The notes: generated by a model not told the origin, from the sequence alone. A stretch of DNA of 64,000 nucleotides from an uncultured Collinsella sp. (GCA_905194675.1 CAJJTG010000004.1:1-64000), one strand, 5' to 3'; shown: positions 12,739-22,282, counted from the stretch's first letter. Program-made: numbers and translations.

Positions 12739-12790
12739 TCGCACATAGGAAATAAAAACGCCCCTAGGGCACAAACAAAGGAGAACTACC

Positions 12791-13027
12791 ATGGCAGATC
12801 AGAAGACCTTCGAGCGCGTTTGCGATGTTATCCGCGAGACCGCCGGTCTTGACGACGTCGAGATGAAGCCCGAGTCCACGCTCGAGGAGATTGGTCTCGA
12901 CAGTCTGGGCACCGTCGAGATCCTCGTCGCCGTTGAGGACGAGTTTGGCATCCAGCTCGATACCGAGGAGAACCCCAAGACGGTCGGCGAGTTCGCCGAT
13001 ACGGTCGAGGCGGCATTGGAGAAGTAG
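12791..13027 (+). CDS. acpP: Acyl carrier protein
   Basis: 78 aa, acidic. The phosphopantetheine attachment serine is in LDSLGTVEILVAVEDEFGI. It carries the growing acyl chain for all the Fab enzymes of this operon. It is preceded by AAAGGAGAACTACC and ends 2 nt before fabK. Confidence 0.97.
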   Translation: MADQKTFERVCDVIRETAGLDDVEMKPESTLEEIGLDSLGTVEILVAVEDEFGIQLDTEENPKTVGEFADTVEAALEK

Positions 13028-13029
13028 AG

Positions 13030-13974
13030 ATGCTCAAGACTCCTCTCTGCGATCTGCTCGGCATCGAAAAGCCCGTGTTCCAGGGCGGTATGGCCTGGAT
13101 CGCCGACGCCTCGCTGGCGTCCGCAGTGTCCGAGGCGGGCGGCTTAGGGATTATCGCGGCCATGAACGCCGACGCCAACTGGCTGCGCGACCAGATTCAT
13201 GAGCTGCGCGCCAGGACGGATAAGCCCTTTGGCGTCAACGTCATGCTCATGAGCCCGTTTGCCGACGAGGTCGCGCGGGTCGTGATTGACGAGCGGGTGC
13301 CGGTCGTCGTGACGGGTGCCGGCAATCCCACCAAGTACATGAAGGCGTGGAACGAGGCGGGCATCAAGGTCATCCCGGTCGTTGCCTCGGTGGCGCTGGC
13401 GCGCCTCGTGGCGCGTCGTGGAGCCACTGCCGTGGTTGCCGAGGGTACCGAATCAGGCGGCCATATTGGCGAGACCTCGACGATGGCACTGGTGCCGCAG
13501 GTTGTCGATGCGGTCGATATTCCCGTGGTTGCGGCTGGCGGTATCGCCGATGGCCGCGGCGTGGCGGCCGCCTTTATGCTGGGCGCCGCCGGCGTGCAGG
13601 TGGGTACGCGCTTTCTGATCGCAGATGAGTGCACCGTATCGGAGCAGTACAAGGAGATGGTCCTGAAGGCCAACGACACCTCGACGCGTGCGACCGGCCG
13701 CTCGACGGGACACCCGGTGCGTGCCCTCAAGAGCCCCTTCACCAACGCCTACGCCAAGAGCGAGGCGGCGGGCGTAAGCGTCGAGGAGCTCGGGGCCATG
13801 GGCACGGGCGCCCTTCGCAAGGCCGCCAAGGACGGCAATTACGAAGAGGGCTCGTTTTTGTGTGGACAGATTGCCGGCATGGTCAACGAGCGCCAAAGTG
13901 CACGTGAAATCGTTGACGACCTGGTCGATGGCGCCGAGCACGTCCTGAAGGGTGCGTGCGCATGGGTGGCGTAG
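13030..13974 (+). CDS. fabK: Enoyl-ACP reductase II (FMN-dependent)
   Basis: 314 aa TIM-barrel flavoenzyme of the FabK / nitronate monooxygenase family. The N-terminal PVFQGGMAWIAD, the central TESGGHIGE and the phosphate-binding VVAAGGIADGRGVAAAFMLGA stretch are diagnostic, and the position inside a fab operon supports FabK over a nitronate enzyme. It performs the last reduction of each elongation cycle. No fabI is present here, which predicts natural triclosan insensitivity, as known for FabK organisms. Its end overlaps fabD. Confidence 0.93.
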   Translation: MLKTPLCDLLGIEKPVFQGGMAWIADASLASAVSEAGGLGIIAAMNADANWLRDQIHELRARTDKPFGVNVMLMSPFADEVARVVIDERVPVVVTGAGNPTKYMKAWNEAGIKVIPVVASVALARLVARRGATAVVAEGTESGGHIGETSTMALVPQVVDAVDIPVVAAGGIADGRGVAAAFMLGAAGVQVGTRFLIADECTVSEQYKEMVLKANDTSTRATGRSTGHPVRALKSPFTNAYAKSEAAGVSVEELGAMGTGALRKAAKDGNYEEGSFLCGQIAGMVNERQSAREIVDDLVDGAEHVLKGACAWVA

Positions 13975-14888
13975 CGTTTCTGTTTGCCGGCCAGGGCGCC
14001 CAGCACCCCGCGATGGGCGTCGACCTGATCGAGGCATCGCCGGCCGCCGCCGAGGTGTTCGCCATTGCCGACGAGGTGCGCCCGGGGACCAGTGAGCAGT
14101 GCCGAAGCGCCTCCAAGGAGGAACTCTCGCAGACCGAGAACACGCAGCCGTGCGTGTTCGTTCACGATCTGGCAGCGGCTGTCGCCCTGCGTGAGCGCGG
14201 CGTGGTACCTGCCGCCTGTGCGGGTTTTTCGCTTGGCGAGGTCGCCGCGCTCACCTTTGCGGGGGCGTTCGATACGCGAGCGGGCTTTGAGCTCGTGTGC
14301 GAGCGCGCGGCGCTGATGGCCGCGGCTGCCGAGCGCCATCCGGGCGGCATGCGCGCCGTCATCAAGCTCGATGCGGCGCAAGTCGAGAACCTGGCAAAAC
14401 AGGCCGGCGAGGACTGCTGGCCGGTCAACTACAACAGTCCGCAGCAGACGGTTGTTGCCGGAGCGCCCGAGGCGCTGCAGGAGCTCGACGTCCTAGTAAA
14501 AGAGGCTGGCGGCCGCGCTATGAAAGTCGCGGTGTCGGGCGCATTTCATAGCCCCTATATGGCCGAGGCGACCTGTGGCCTTGCTGCATATATCGAGGCC
14601 GGTCACGCGCCGTCCCCGCTGCTGATTCCTGTTATGGCAAATATGACAGCGGCGCCCTATCCGGCCGACCCGCAGGCGGCAGCGGAGATGCTGGCCAACC
14701 AGGTGAGTCATGCCGTGCGCTGGGTCGACACGCTGCATGCTCTGCAGGATCAAGGCATCGATACGTTTATTGAGGTCGGCCCTGGCAAAACGTTGTCCGG
14801 CTTGGTCAAGCGTACGTTGAGCGACGTTCGCGTGTATTCGTGCGAAACGGCCGAGCAGGTCGCAGCTATTGCCGACGAGCTCGCATAG
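13962..14888 (+). CDS. fabD: Malonyl-CoA:ACP transacylase
   Basis: 308 aa. The nucleophile elbow GFSLGE, the catalytic His in SGAFHSPYM and the N-terminal FLFAGQGAQ oxyanion segment are present. It loads malonyl groups on ACP. ATG 13962 is 9 nt after AAGGG; the in-frame GTG 13956 is only 3 nt away and is less likely. It overlaps fabK by 13 nt, consistent with translational coupling. Confidence 0.95.
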   Translation: MGGVAFLFAGQGAQHPAMGVDLIEASPAAAEVFAIADEVRPGTSEQCRSASKEELSQTENTQPCVFVHDLAAAVALRERGVVPAACAGFSLGEVAALTFAGAFDTRAGFELVCERAALMAAAAERHPGGMRAVIKLDAAQVENLAKQAGEDCWPVNYNSPQQTVVAGAPEALQELDVLVKEAGGRAMKVAVSGAFHSPYMAEATCGLAAYIEAGHAPSPLLIPVMANMTAAPYPADPQAAAEMLANQVSHAVRWVDTLHALQDQGIDTFIEVGPGKTLSGLVKRTLSDVRVYSCETAEQVAAIADELA

Positions 14889-14918
14889 TCCACAGGGCTG
14901 TAACCCGAAAGGAATGAC

Positions 14919-15692
14919 ATGGGCAACTTGAACAACGGCGCGCTCGAGCGCAACGACTCACGTCGCGTGGCACTGGTCACGGGCGGCTCGCGGGGTATCG
15001 GCCGCGCCTGCGCTGTCGGTCTGGCGGAGGACGGCTTTGATATCGCCGTCGTCTATGCCGGCAGCGTCGATGCGGCGCGCGAGACGTGCGAAGCCTGTGA
15101 GGCGGTTGGCGCCACGGCACGCGCATATCAATGCGACGTGGCCGATCCCGTTGCCGTCAACGCGTGTGTGGAAGCGGTCCTCAACGACTTTGGTTCCATT
15201 TGGGCGCTCGTCAACAATGCCGGCATCACCCGCGATGGCCTGCTCATGCGCATGGGCGATGACGCATTCGATCGCGTGCTCGATGTCAATCTCAAGGGAA
15301 CATTCAATATGACGCGCGCGCTCACCAAGACCTTTATGCGCCAGCGCGGCGGTTGCGTCGTCAACATGAGCTCGGTCGTGGGCCTGATGGGCAATGCCGG
15401 GCAAGCCAACTACGCTGCTTCCAAGGCGGGCGTGATAGGGCTTACCAAGGCGGTGGCGCGCGAGCTTGCGCCTCGTGGCGTACGAGCGAACGCGGTCGCC
15501 CCCGGGTTTGTCGAGACAGATATGACGGCAAAGCTCTCGGAGAAGGTGCGTACGGCAACCGAGGAACAGATTCCCCTTAAGCGCATGGCACGCCCCGAGG
15601 AAGTGGCCGGCGTGGTGCGCTTTTTAGCGAGTGATGCGGCTGCCTACATTACGGGCGAGGTCGTGCGCGTCGACGGCGGAATGGCGATGTAG
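14919..15692 (+). CDS. fabG: 3-oxoacyl-ACP reductase
   Basis: 257 aa short-chain dehydrogenase. The NADPH-binding TGGSRGIGRA, NNAGITRDGLLMRM (with the FabG-specific TRD), active-site YAASK and the C-terminal GEVVRVDGGMAM are present. It performs the first reduction in the cycle. RBS AAAGGAATGAC; 30 nt after fabD. Confidence 0.96.
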   Translation: MGNLNNGALERNDSRRVALVTGGSRGIGRACAVGLAEDGFDIAVVYAGSVDAARETCEACEAVGATARAYQCDVADPVAVNACVEAVLNDFGSIWALVNNAGITRDGLLMRMGDDAFDRVLDVNLKGTFNMTRALTKTFMRQRGGCVVNMSSVVGLMGNAGQANYAASKAGVIGLTKAVARELAPRGVRANAVAPGFVETDMTAKLSEKVRTATEEQIPLKRMARPEEVAGVVRFLASDAAAYITGEVVRVDGGMAM

Positions 15693-15731
15693 AAACCAGG
15701 GCCGAAGAACGGCTTGGATGAGGAGACCATG

Positions 15732-16979
15732 ATGGAACAGAGAGTTGCAATCACCGGCATCGGTGCCGTATCGTCGCTCGGCAACACCGCGCTTGCCACC
15801 TGGGCGGCCATGTGCGCCGGGACCTGTGGCATCGGCCCGATCACGCACTTCGATACCGATGCGTTTACCGTCAAGGTGGCGGCCGAAGTCAAGGGCTTTG
15901 ACGGCAACGAGTACTTTGGCAAGCGTGACGCCAAGCATCTCGATCCCTGCGTTCAGTTTGCGCTGGTGGCTTCGGACGAGGCCATGCACGATGCGGGCTT
16001 TGATGCCGAAGGCGCCATCGATCGCGAGCGCCTGGGCGTTTACGTGGGGTCGGGCGTGGGCGGCATGCAGACGCTCGTCGACAACGTCCATACGATTGCC
16101 GACCGTGGGCCCCGCCGCGCATCGCCTTACATGATCGCGATGATGATCCCCAACATGGCATCGGGCAATATCGCAATCCGTCACAAGGCAAAGGGACCGA
16201 CCCTGCCAGTCGTGACTGCGTGCGCGACCTCGGCCCATGCGGTGGGCGAGGCGTTCCGTGCTATCAAGCACGGCTATGTCGACGCGATCCTCGCGGGCGG
16301 TGCCGAGGCGGCCATTATCCCCGATGCTGTTGCAGGCTTTACGTCCTGCCGCGCATTGACCACCAACCCCGATCCCGCGACGGCCTGCCGCCCGTTCGAC
16401 GCAGACCGCGATGGCTTTGTGATGGGTGAGGGCGCCTGCGTGCTCGTGCTCGAGAGCATGGAACATGCGCAGGCGCGCGGTGCGCACATTTATGCCGAGG
16501 TCGTGGGCTACGGCAACACCGATGATGCCTATCACATCACGAGCCCCGATCCCGAGGCTGCCGGCATTGCCCGTGCGATATCGCTGGCGGTGGCCGAGGG
16601 CGACGTTAAGCCTTCCGAGGGCCTCTACATCAACGCTCACGGCACCTCGACTAAACTCAATGATTCGTCTGAGACGGCGGGCATTAAGCGTGCGCTCGGC
16701 GAGGACGCGGCACGCGCCGCGCACGTCTCGTCGACCAAGTCGATGACCGGCCACATGATCGGTGCTACGGGTGCCATCGAGGTCATGGCCTGCGCCATGG
16801 CGCTCGAGCAGGGCGTGGTGCCCCCGACCATTAACTACCACACACCCGATCCCGCCTGCGATCTTGACTACACGCCCAATCGCGCGGTTCGCGCCGACCT
16901 TACCTGGGCGCTTTCGACCAACCTGGGCTTTGGCGGGCACAACGCCGCCATCGCGCTGCGTAGATATACGAGGAGCTAG
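15732..16979 (+). CDS. fabF: 3-oxoacyl-ACP synthase II
   Basis: 415 aa from ATG 15732, 7 nt after GAGGAG. The Cys-His-His set is in VVTACATSAH, NAHGTSTKLND and KSMTGHMIGATG. The main chain-elongating condensing enzyme of the operon; no separate fabB is present. An in-frame ATG at 15729 and a TTG at 15714 are alternatives. Confidence 0.96.
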   Translation: MEQRVAITGIGAVSSLGNTALATWAAMCAGTCGIGPITHFDTDAFTVKVAAEVKGFDGNEYFGKRDAKHLDPCVQFALVASDEAMHDAGFDAEGAIDRERLGVYVGSGVGGMQTLVDNVHTIADRGPRRASPYMIAMMIPNMASGNIAIRHKAKGPTLPVVTACATSAHAVGEAFRAIKHGYVDAILAGGAEAAIIPDAVAGFTSCRALTTNPDPATACRPFDADRDGFVMGEGACVLVLESMEHAQARGAHIYAEVVGYGNTDDAYHITSPDPEAAGIARAISLAVAEGDVKPSEGLYINAHGTSTKLNDSSETAGIKRALGEDAARAAHVSSTKSMTGHMIGATGAIEVMACAMALEQGVVPPTINYHTPDPACDLDYTPNRAVRADLTWALSTNLGFGGHNAAIALRRYTRS

Positions 16980-16982
16980 AGC

Positions 16983-17459
16983 ATGGATTCCAAAAGACTT
17001 GCCGAGATAGCCGATGTTATGGAGGACCGCGGCCTCACGCGCGTACGCGTTGAGGAGCCCGATGGCACCGCGGTCGAACTCGAGCGCGCGAGCGCCGCGC
17101 AGCCGGTTGCCGTGCCCATGCCTATGCCGGGTGCCGTGACTGCTCCGGCGGTGGCTCCTGTCGCCATGCCTGCCGCCGCACCGGAGCCCGCCGCGCAGAC
17201 ACCTGCCGCCGCACCGGAGCCTGAGGGTACCGAGGTGACTGCTCCCATGGTCGGCGTTTTCTATGCTGCCCCGGCGCCGGGCGACGAGCCGTTTGTGCAC
17301 GTGGGCTCCAAGGTCAAGGCCGGCGAGACCCTCTGCATCATCGAGGCCATGAAGGTTCTCAACGAGGTGACGGCCGAGGCAGATGGCGAGGTGCTCGAGA
17401 TTTGCGTGGCCGACGGCGACCTCGTGGAGTTTGGCAGCTGCCTCATGAGGATCGGATAG
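16983..17459 (+). CDS. accB: Biotin carboxyl carrier protein of acetyl-CoA carboxylase
   Basis: 158 aa. A short N-terminal domain is followed by an Ala/Pro-rich linker (about residues 35-78, with repeated APEP-type units) and a biotinyl domain with the acceptor lysine in CIIEAMKVLNEV. It shuttles carboxyl groups between AccC and AccDA. It is biotinylated by the ligase at 10828-11604. Starts 3 nt after fabF. Confidence 0.96.
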   Translation: MDSKRLAEIADVMEDRGLTRVRVEEPDGTAVELERASAAQPVAVPMPMPGAVTAPAVAPVAMPAAAPEPAAQTPAAAPEPEGTEVTAPMVGVFYAAPAPGDEPFVHVGSKVKAGETLCIIEAMKVLNEVTAEADGEVLEICVADGDLVEFGSCLMRIG

Positions 17460-17468
17460 GTGATATCC

Positions 17469-17891
17469 ATGAACAAAGAAGAGCTTAAAGAACTGTTGCC
17501 GCATCGCGAGCCGATGCTTTTGCTCGACGAAGCCGAGCTGGTGGGCGACGAGGCCCACGGCAAGATCACGATTACGGGCGACGAGTACTTTTTGCAGGGG
17601 CATTTTCCGGGAAATCCGGTCGTTCCCGGCGTGATCCAGTGCGAGATGCTCGCCCAGAACTGCTGCGTGCTGCTGATGGGCGATGAGGAAGCGCGCGGCG
17701 CGACGCCGTTCTACACGAGTTTGGACAAGGTGCGCTTTAAGCATCCGGTGCGCCCGGGCGACACGGTAGACCTGGTATGCTCCATCACGCGTGCGCGCGG
17801 GCCGTTCCGGTTTGCGACGGGCACCGCGAGCGTCAACGGCGAGGTGTGCTGCCGCGCCGATATGTCCTTTGCACTCATGCACGAAAGTTAA
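17469..17891 (+). CDS. fabZ: 3-hydroxyacyl-ACP dehydratase
   Basis: 140 aa hot-dog fold protein. LLPHREPMLLLD and the active-site HFPGNPVVPGVIQCEMLAQ are typical of FabZ. It dehydrates 3-hydroxyacyl-ACP before FabK. ATG 17469 lies 8 nt after GGATAGG; an in-frame GTG 17460 directly abuts the accB stop. It interrupts the acc genes, an arrangement also found in other fab-acc operons. Confidence 0.96.
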   Translation: MNKEELKELLPHREPMLLLDEAELVGDEAHGKITITGDEYFLQGHFPGNPVVPGVIQCEMLAQNCCVLLMGDEEARGATPFYTSLDKVRFKHPVRPGDTVDLVCSITRARGPFRFATGTASVNGEVCCRADMSFALMHES

Positions 17892-17901
17892 GGAAGGCTT
17901 C

Positions 17902-19245
17902 ATGTTCGACAAAGTGCTCATCGCCAACCGCGGCGAGGTCGCGGTCCGTGTTATCCGCGCGTGCCGCGATATGGGCATCAAGACCGTCGCCGTCTACTCT
18001 ACGGCCGATGCGGACGCGCTGCACGTGCAGCTTGCCGACGAGGCGTATTGCATCGGCGGCCCGCGTCTTGCCGAGAGCTACCTCAACGACGATGCCGTGC
18101 TCACCTGTGCCGTGAAGTCGGGGGCAAAGGCGATCCATCCTGGCTACGGTTTCTTTTCCGAGAAGGCGAGCTTCGTGCGCGACTGCGACAAGTACGGTCT
18201 GACGTTTGTCGGTCCCTCGGCCGAGGTCATCGACAACATGGGCGACAAGGACGCCGCGCGCCGAACGGCTGCCGCGGCGGGCGTGCCCATCGTGCCGGGC
18301 TGCGATTTGCTCAAAAGCCCCGAGGAGGCGACGGCCGAGGCCGAGCGCATTGGCTGCCCCGTGCTTATTAAGGCGCGTGCAGGTGGTGGCGGTCGCGGCA
18401 TTCGCAAGGTCGAGCGCGTGGAAGATGCGGCAAAGGCGTTCATCGAGGCGCGTGCCGAGGGCGAGGCTGTTTTTGGCGACGGCGAGTGCTACATGGAGAA
18501 GTTCGTCGCGCCGGCGCACCACGTCGAGGTGCAGATTATGGCCGATAAGCAGGGCCATGTGTTTTCGCTCGGCGAGCGTGAGTGCTCGGTGCAGCGCCGC
18601 AACCAAAAGCTGATCGAGGAGAGCCCCGCGCCGTGCCTCGACGGACGCGATGATATTCGCGCGCGCATCCACAAGGCCGCGCGCGACCTGGCTCGTGCCG
18701 TTGGCTATGAGGGCGCCGGCACCATTGAGTTTCTGTACTCAGATGACGGCAATTTTTACTTTATGGAAATGAACACGCGCTTGCAGGTGGAGCATCCGGT
18801 TACGGAGTTTGTGACCGATACCGACTTGGTCAAGTGGCAGCTGCGCGTGGCAGCTGGCCAGCCTCTGCCGTTTGAGCAGGAGGACATGCCGGTCCGCAAC
18901 CACGCCATGGAGTGCCGCATCAATGCCGAAACGCCGGACTTTCTGCCGTCATGTGGAACGATCACCGCGTTGCGTGTGCCGGGTGGTCCGCGCGTGCGTT
19001 GGGATTCCGCCATGTTTACCGGTGCTGCCGTTCCGCCGTACTACGACTCTATGCTCGGCAAGCTCATCGTGTGTGCGCCCACGCGCGACGGCGCCATTCG
19101 CAAGATGCGCTCGGCTCTGGGCGAGCTCATGATCGAGGGCGTGAGCGAGAACAGCGAGCTTCAGCTCGACGTACTGGCAAACGACGAGTTCTTGTCAGGC
19201 ATGTATCACACCGATCTGATGGGGCATCTCTATGCTGATGAATAG
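17902..19245 (+). CDS. accC: Biotin carboxylase subunit of acetyl-CoA carboxylase
   Basis: 447 aa ATP-grasp enzyme. MFDKVLIANRGEVAVRVIRAC opens the protein; the glycine-rich ATP loop KARAGGGGRGI, the FMEMNTRLQVEHPVTE active-site segment and a normal C-terminal domain follow. ATG 17902 is preceded by AAGGAAGGCTTC. Its last 14 nt overlap the following gene. Confidence 0.97.
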   Translation: MFDKVLIANRGEVAVRVIRACRDMGIKTVAVYSTADADALHVQLADEAYCIGGPRLAESYLNDDAVLTCAVKSGAKAIHPGYGFFSEKASFVRDCDKYGLTFVGPSAEVIDNMGDKDAARRTAAAAGVPIVPGCDLLKSPEEATAEAERIGCPVLIKARAGGGGRGIRKVERVEDAAKAFIEARAEGEAVFGDGECYMEKFVAPAHHVEVQIMADKQGHVFSLGERECSVQRRNQKLIEESPAPCLDGRDDIRARIHKAARDLARAVGYEGAGTIEFLYSDDGNFYFMEMNTRLQVEHPVTEFVTDTDLVKWQLRVAAGQPLPFEQEDMPVRNHAMECRINAETPDFLPSCGTITALRVPGGPRVRWDSAMFTGAAVPPYYDSMLGKLIVCAPTRDGAIRKMRSALGELMIEGVSENSELQLDVLANDEFLSGMYHTDLMGHLYADE

Positions 19246-20956
19246 AAAAGCGAAGGCGGTCAATGTTCTTGAGGGGCCGATGACCGAGTCGTGCGCCGAG
19301 TTTCCCGCGCGCCACGTGTTTATTAAGTGTCCGGAGTGCCGCCGTGTGATCGATGAGGCACGCCTGCACGACAACCTCGAGGTCTGCCCTCGTTGCGGCA
19401 AACACTTTCGCGTGAGCGGTCGCGCGCGCATGCGCATGACGGTCGACGAGGGCACGTTTGAGGAATGGGATGCCAATCTGGCGTCGGAGGATTTCCTCTC
19501 GTTTCCCGGCTATGCCGACAAGCTCAAGGGCGCGGTCGAGCGTTCGGGCGAGCGCGATGCCGTTGTGTGCGGCAGGGGCAAAATCTGCGGCTGCGATACG
19601 GCGCTCTTCTTTATGCACGCCAACTTTATGATGGGCTCGATGGGTTCCGTGGTGGGCGAGAAGATCTGTCGCACATTTGAGCGTGCGACCGAGCTGGGAT
19701 TGCCGGTTGTCGGCTTTACCGTTTCGGGCGGCGCGCGCATGCAAGAGGGCGTGACATCGCTGATGCAGATGGCCAAGATTTCTGCGGCGGTTAGGCGCCA
19801 CAGCGGGGCGGGCGGTCTGTATATCACGGTGCTCACCGATCCCACGACCGGAGGTGTAACCGCGAGCTTTGCCATGGAGGGCGACATTATCCTGGCCGAG
19901 CCCGATGCCCTGACGGCATTTGCCGGCCCGCGCGTGATCGAGCAGAACATGCACAAGCGCCTGCCCAAGGGATTCCAGCGCTCCGAGTTTTTGCTGGAGC
20001 ACGGCTTTTGCGATGCCGTTGTTCCGCGTGGCGAGATTGCGCTCACGATAGGCGAGCTGCTGGCACTGCACGAAGGGCACGCGCCCGGCCTGGGGGCACC
20101 GCATGAAATCGTGCATACGGGTCGCCGCGGCAAAAAGCTGGGACACTTGTTCAAGCGCTCGTCGGCACCAAAAACCGCGCTCGAGATTGTCAAGCAGACC
20201 CGCTCGGCAGATCGCGTCACGGCAGGTGAGATGATCTCGCTGGGTTTGGATGGATTTGTGGAGCTGCACGGCGACCGTTACTTTGGCGACGACGCCGCTG
20301 TGGTGGCCGGCATTGGCTGGAAAGATGGACGCCCCGTAACGGTCATCGCCATCGAGCGCGGTACCACGACCAAAGAGCGTATGCGCCGCAACTTTGGCAT
20401 GGCGCATCCCGAGGGCTACCGCAAGGCGCGGCGCCTGATGCGCCAAGCCGAAAAGTTTGGTCGACCGGTTCTGTGCCTGGTCGATACTTCGGGCGCGTTT
20501 TGCGGCATCGGTGCCGAGGAGCGCGGCCAGGGCGAGGCGATTGCCCAGAATCTCATGGAGATGAGCGGCCTTAAGACGCCGATTGTCTCGGTGGTGACAG
20601 GCGAGGGCGGCTCCGGTGGCGCGCTGGCGCTGTCCGTGGCCGACCGCATCCTGATGCTCTCGAGCTCGGCCTATTCGGTCGTGAGCCCCGAGGCCTGTGC
20701 ATCGATCCTGTGGAAGGATACCGAGCGCGCGGATGAGGCCGCCGAGGCGCTGAAGCTCACGGCCCCCGATCTGTTGGCACTCGGCATCATCGACGGCATT
20801 GTTGACGATAGGGGCCTGTCGCATGAGGAGATCGCCGGTGCCGTCATATCCTCGGCATTTGATGCCTTCGATACGCTTGAGCAGCTCGACGACGCGACCC
20901 TCACGAACCTCCGCTACGAAAAGTACCGCGCAACCGGTCAGTACCGCACGATGTGA
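19232..20956 (+). CDS. accDA: Acetyl-CoA carboxylase carboxyltransferase, AccD-AccA fusion
   Basis: 574 aa, about twice a single subunit. Residues about 25-290 are AccD-like with a four-Cys zinc finger (CPEC and CPRC) and VSGGARMQEGVTSLMQM. Residues about 315-574 are AccA-like with ELHGDRYFGDDAAVV, DTSGAFCGIGAEERGQGEAIA and the oxyanion GEGGSGGALAL. The fusion transfers carboxyl from biotin to acetyl-CoA. ATG 19232 overlaps accC; ATG 19280 after GAGGGG is a possible alternative. Last gene of the biosynthetic operon. Confidence 0.95.
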   Translation: MLMNRKAKAVNVLEGPMTESCAEFPARHVFIKCPECRRVIDEARLHDNLEVCPRCGKHFRVSGRARMRMTVDEGTFEEWDANLASEDFLSFPGYADKLKGAVERSGERDAVVCGRGKICGCDTALFFMHANFMMGSMGSVVGEKICRTFERATELGLPVVGFTVSGGARMQEGVTSLMQMAKISAAVRRHSGAGGLYITVLTDPTTGGVTASFAMEGDIILAEPDALTAFAGPRVIEQNMHKRLPKGFQRSEFLLEHGFCDAVVPRGEIALTIGELLALHEGHAPGLGAPHEIVHTGRRGKKLGHLFKRSSAPKTALEIVKQTRSADRVTAGEMISLGLDGFVELHGDRYFGDDAAVVAGIGWKDGRPVTVIAIERGTTTKERMRRNFGMAHPEGYRKARRLMRQAEKFGRPVLCLVDTSGAFCGIGAEERGQGEAIAQNLMEMSGLKTPIVSVVTGEGGSGGALALSVADRILMLSSSAYSVVSPEACASILWKDTERADEAAEALKLTAPDLLALGIIDGIVDDRGLSHEEIAGAVISSAFDAFDTLEQLDDATLTNLRYEKYRATGQYRTM

Positions 20957-20972
20957 CAAAGGGGCAGTCCGC

Positions 20973-22211
20973 ATGTCACATTGGGAAAGGCGTTCCATGC
21001 CACAAGTTTCTAACACCTTGTTTACAACGACGGTTTCATCAAACGCCATGGCCGTGGTGGACTATCTGTCCAAAAGCATGATGTCGGCTCTGCCGTTTAT
21101 TGTCTGCGCGGCATTGTTCCGCACCGTCGCCGTCATTATGGGCGAAGGCATGCTGGGCCTGTGGTCTGCCGATTCCGAAATCTATCGCCTGTTCTACAGT
21201 TGGCTCTACAACGCCGGCTACTACTTTTTGCCCATTTATCTTGGTTGGGCGGCCGCCCGCCAGCTCGGTTGCTCGGAGCAGCTGGGTATGATGCTGGGCG
21301 GCGTATTGATTGCACCCGATCTGCTTAAGCTTGTCGATGCCGCATCGACGGCGGGGGCATCGATGACTTATGTGTATGGTCTGGTTCCCGCGCCGGTCAA
21401 CGATTACACGACGACTGTTATTCCGGTTCTCATCTCGGTGCCCGTGCTGTGGCGAGTGGAGTGTTTCTTTCAGCGCATTATCCCCAAGGCCGTGGCGTTT
21501 TCGTTCGTTCCGTTTGCGACCATGCTTGTCATGGTTCCGGTTTCGCTGTGTATCACGGCGCCGGCGGGCAGCTATCTGGGCATGCTGCTGGGCCAGCTTA
21601 TGTTTATGCTTGGCAATTCCGGTGGCGTCGTGTCGCTGCTCACGCTCATGGGGCTTGCCGCGGGTTGGGAGTTCCTAAAGATCGCGGGCGTCAGCAACGT
21701 TGTCCTATCGCTCGCCTATGCGCAGTTTATGAGTGTGGGAACGGATTCGTGCATTCTGATCGCCGCGACGATGGCAACGTTTGCCGTTTGGGGCATGCCC
21801 TTTGGTGCGTCGCTCCGCGTTGCGGATAAGGACGAGAAGGCGCTCATGCTGGGCTATTCAATCTCGGGTGTTCTTGGCGGCGTAAGCGAGCCGGCGCTGT
21901 ACGGTTGCGGCTTTAAATATGGCAGGTGCCTGACGTGCATGGCCATTGGCGGTGCCGTCGGAGGCCTTGTTGCGGCCGTGGGCCACGTTACGGCCTATAC
22001 CATCGGCATGACGAATGTCCTCATGGTCATTGGCTTTGCCACGGGCGGCATCTCGAATCTGCTGTGGTGCTGTGCTGCCGGAGGTGTGGCATTTGCGGTG
22101 TCTGCGGCGCTGAGCTACTGCTTTGGCGTGGTGCCGGCGAGGGGGCAGGCGGCAGAAGACGAAGCCGATTCACCCGAAACCTCGAAGAGCGTGGTCGAAG
22201 TAAATGCGTAA
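20973..22211 (+). CDS. Orphan PTS EIIC-like permease (glucose / beta-glucoside superfamily)
   Basis: 412 aa polytopic membrane protein with about ten hydrophobic segments. SISGVLGGVSEPALYG matches the substrate-loop signature of the glucose/sucrose/beta-glucoside EIIC family. No EIIA or EIIB domain is attached or adjacent, so it must borrow partners or act differently. It begins 16 nt after accDA, with AAAGGGG before ATG 20973; ATG 20997 is an alternative. Position suggests partial read-through from the fab operon. Substrate unknown. Confidence 0.75.
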   Translation: MSHWERRSMPQVSNTLFTTTVSSNAMAVVDYLSKSMMSALPFIVCAALFRTVAVIMGEGMLGLWSADSEIYRLFYSWLYNAGYYFLPIYLGWAAARQLGCSEQLGMMLGGVLIAPDLLKLVDAASTAGASMTYVYGLVPAPVNDYTTTVIPVLISVPVLWRVECFFQRIIPKAVAFSFVPFATMLVMVPVSLCITAPAGSYLGMLLGQLMFMLGNSGGVVSLLTLMGLAAGWEFLKIAGVSNVVLSLAYAQFMSVGTDSCILIAATMATFAVWGMPFGASLRVADKDEKALMLGYSISGVLGGVSEPALYGCGFKYGRCLTCMAIGGAVGGLVAAVGHVTAYTIGMTNVLMVIGFATGGISNLLWCCAAGGVAFAVSAALSYCFGVVPARGQAAEDEADSPETSKSVVEVNA

Positions 22212-22248
22212 ACCTGTGCGACAAAGGGCGATTTCTTTGTCATGTTCC

Positions 22249-22282
22249 AAGGTCGTGGCCCGTGTGGGTTGCGGCCTTTTTG
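22249..22282 (+). terminator. Terminator after the EIIC gene
   Basis: AAGGTCG pairs with GCGGCCTT (with a G-U pair) and TTTTT follows. A second small hairpin, GACAAAG / CTTTGTC, precedes it at 22220-22241. Confidence 0.6.

Noticed and set aside
15624..17981. 785-codon minus-strand frame opposite fabF, accB and fabZ
   Set aside because: Arg/His/Gly-rich composition and exact overlap with three well-supported genes show that it is not coding.
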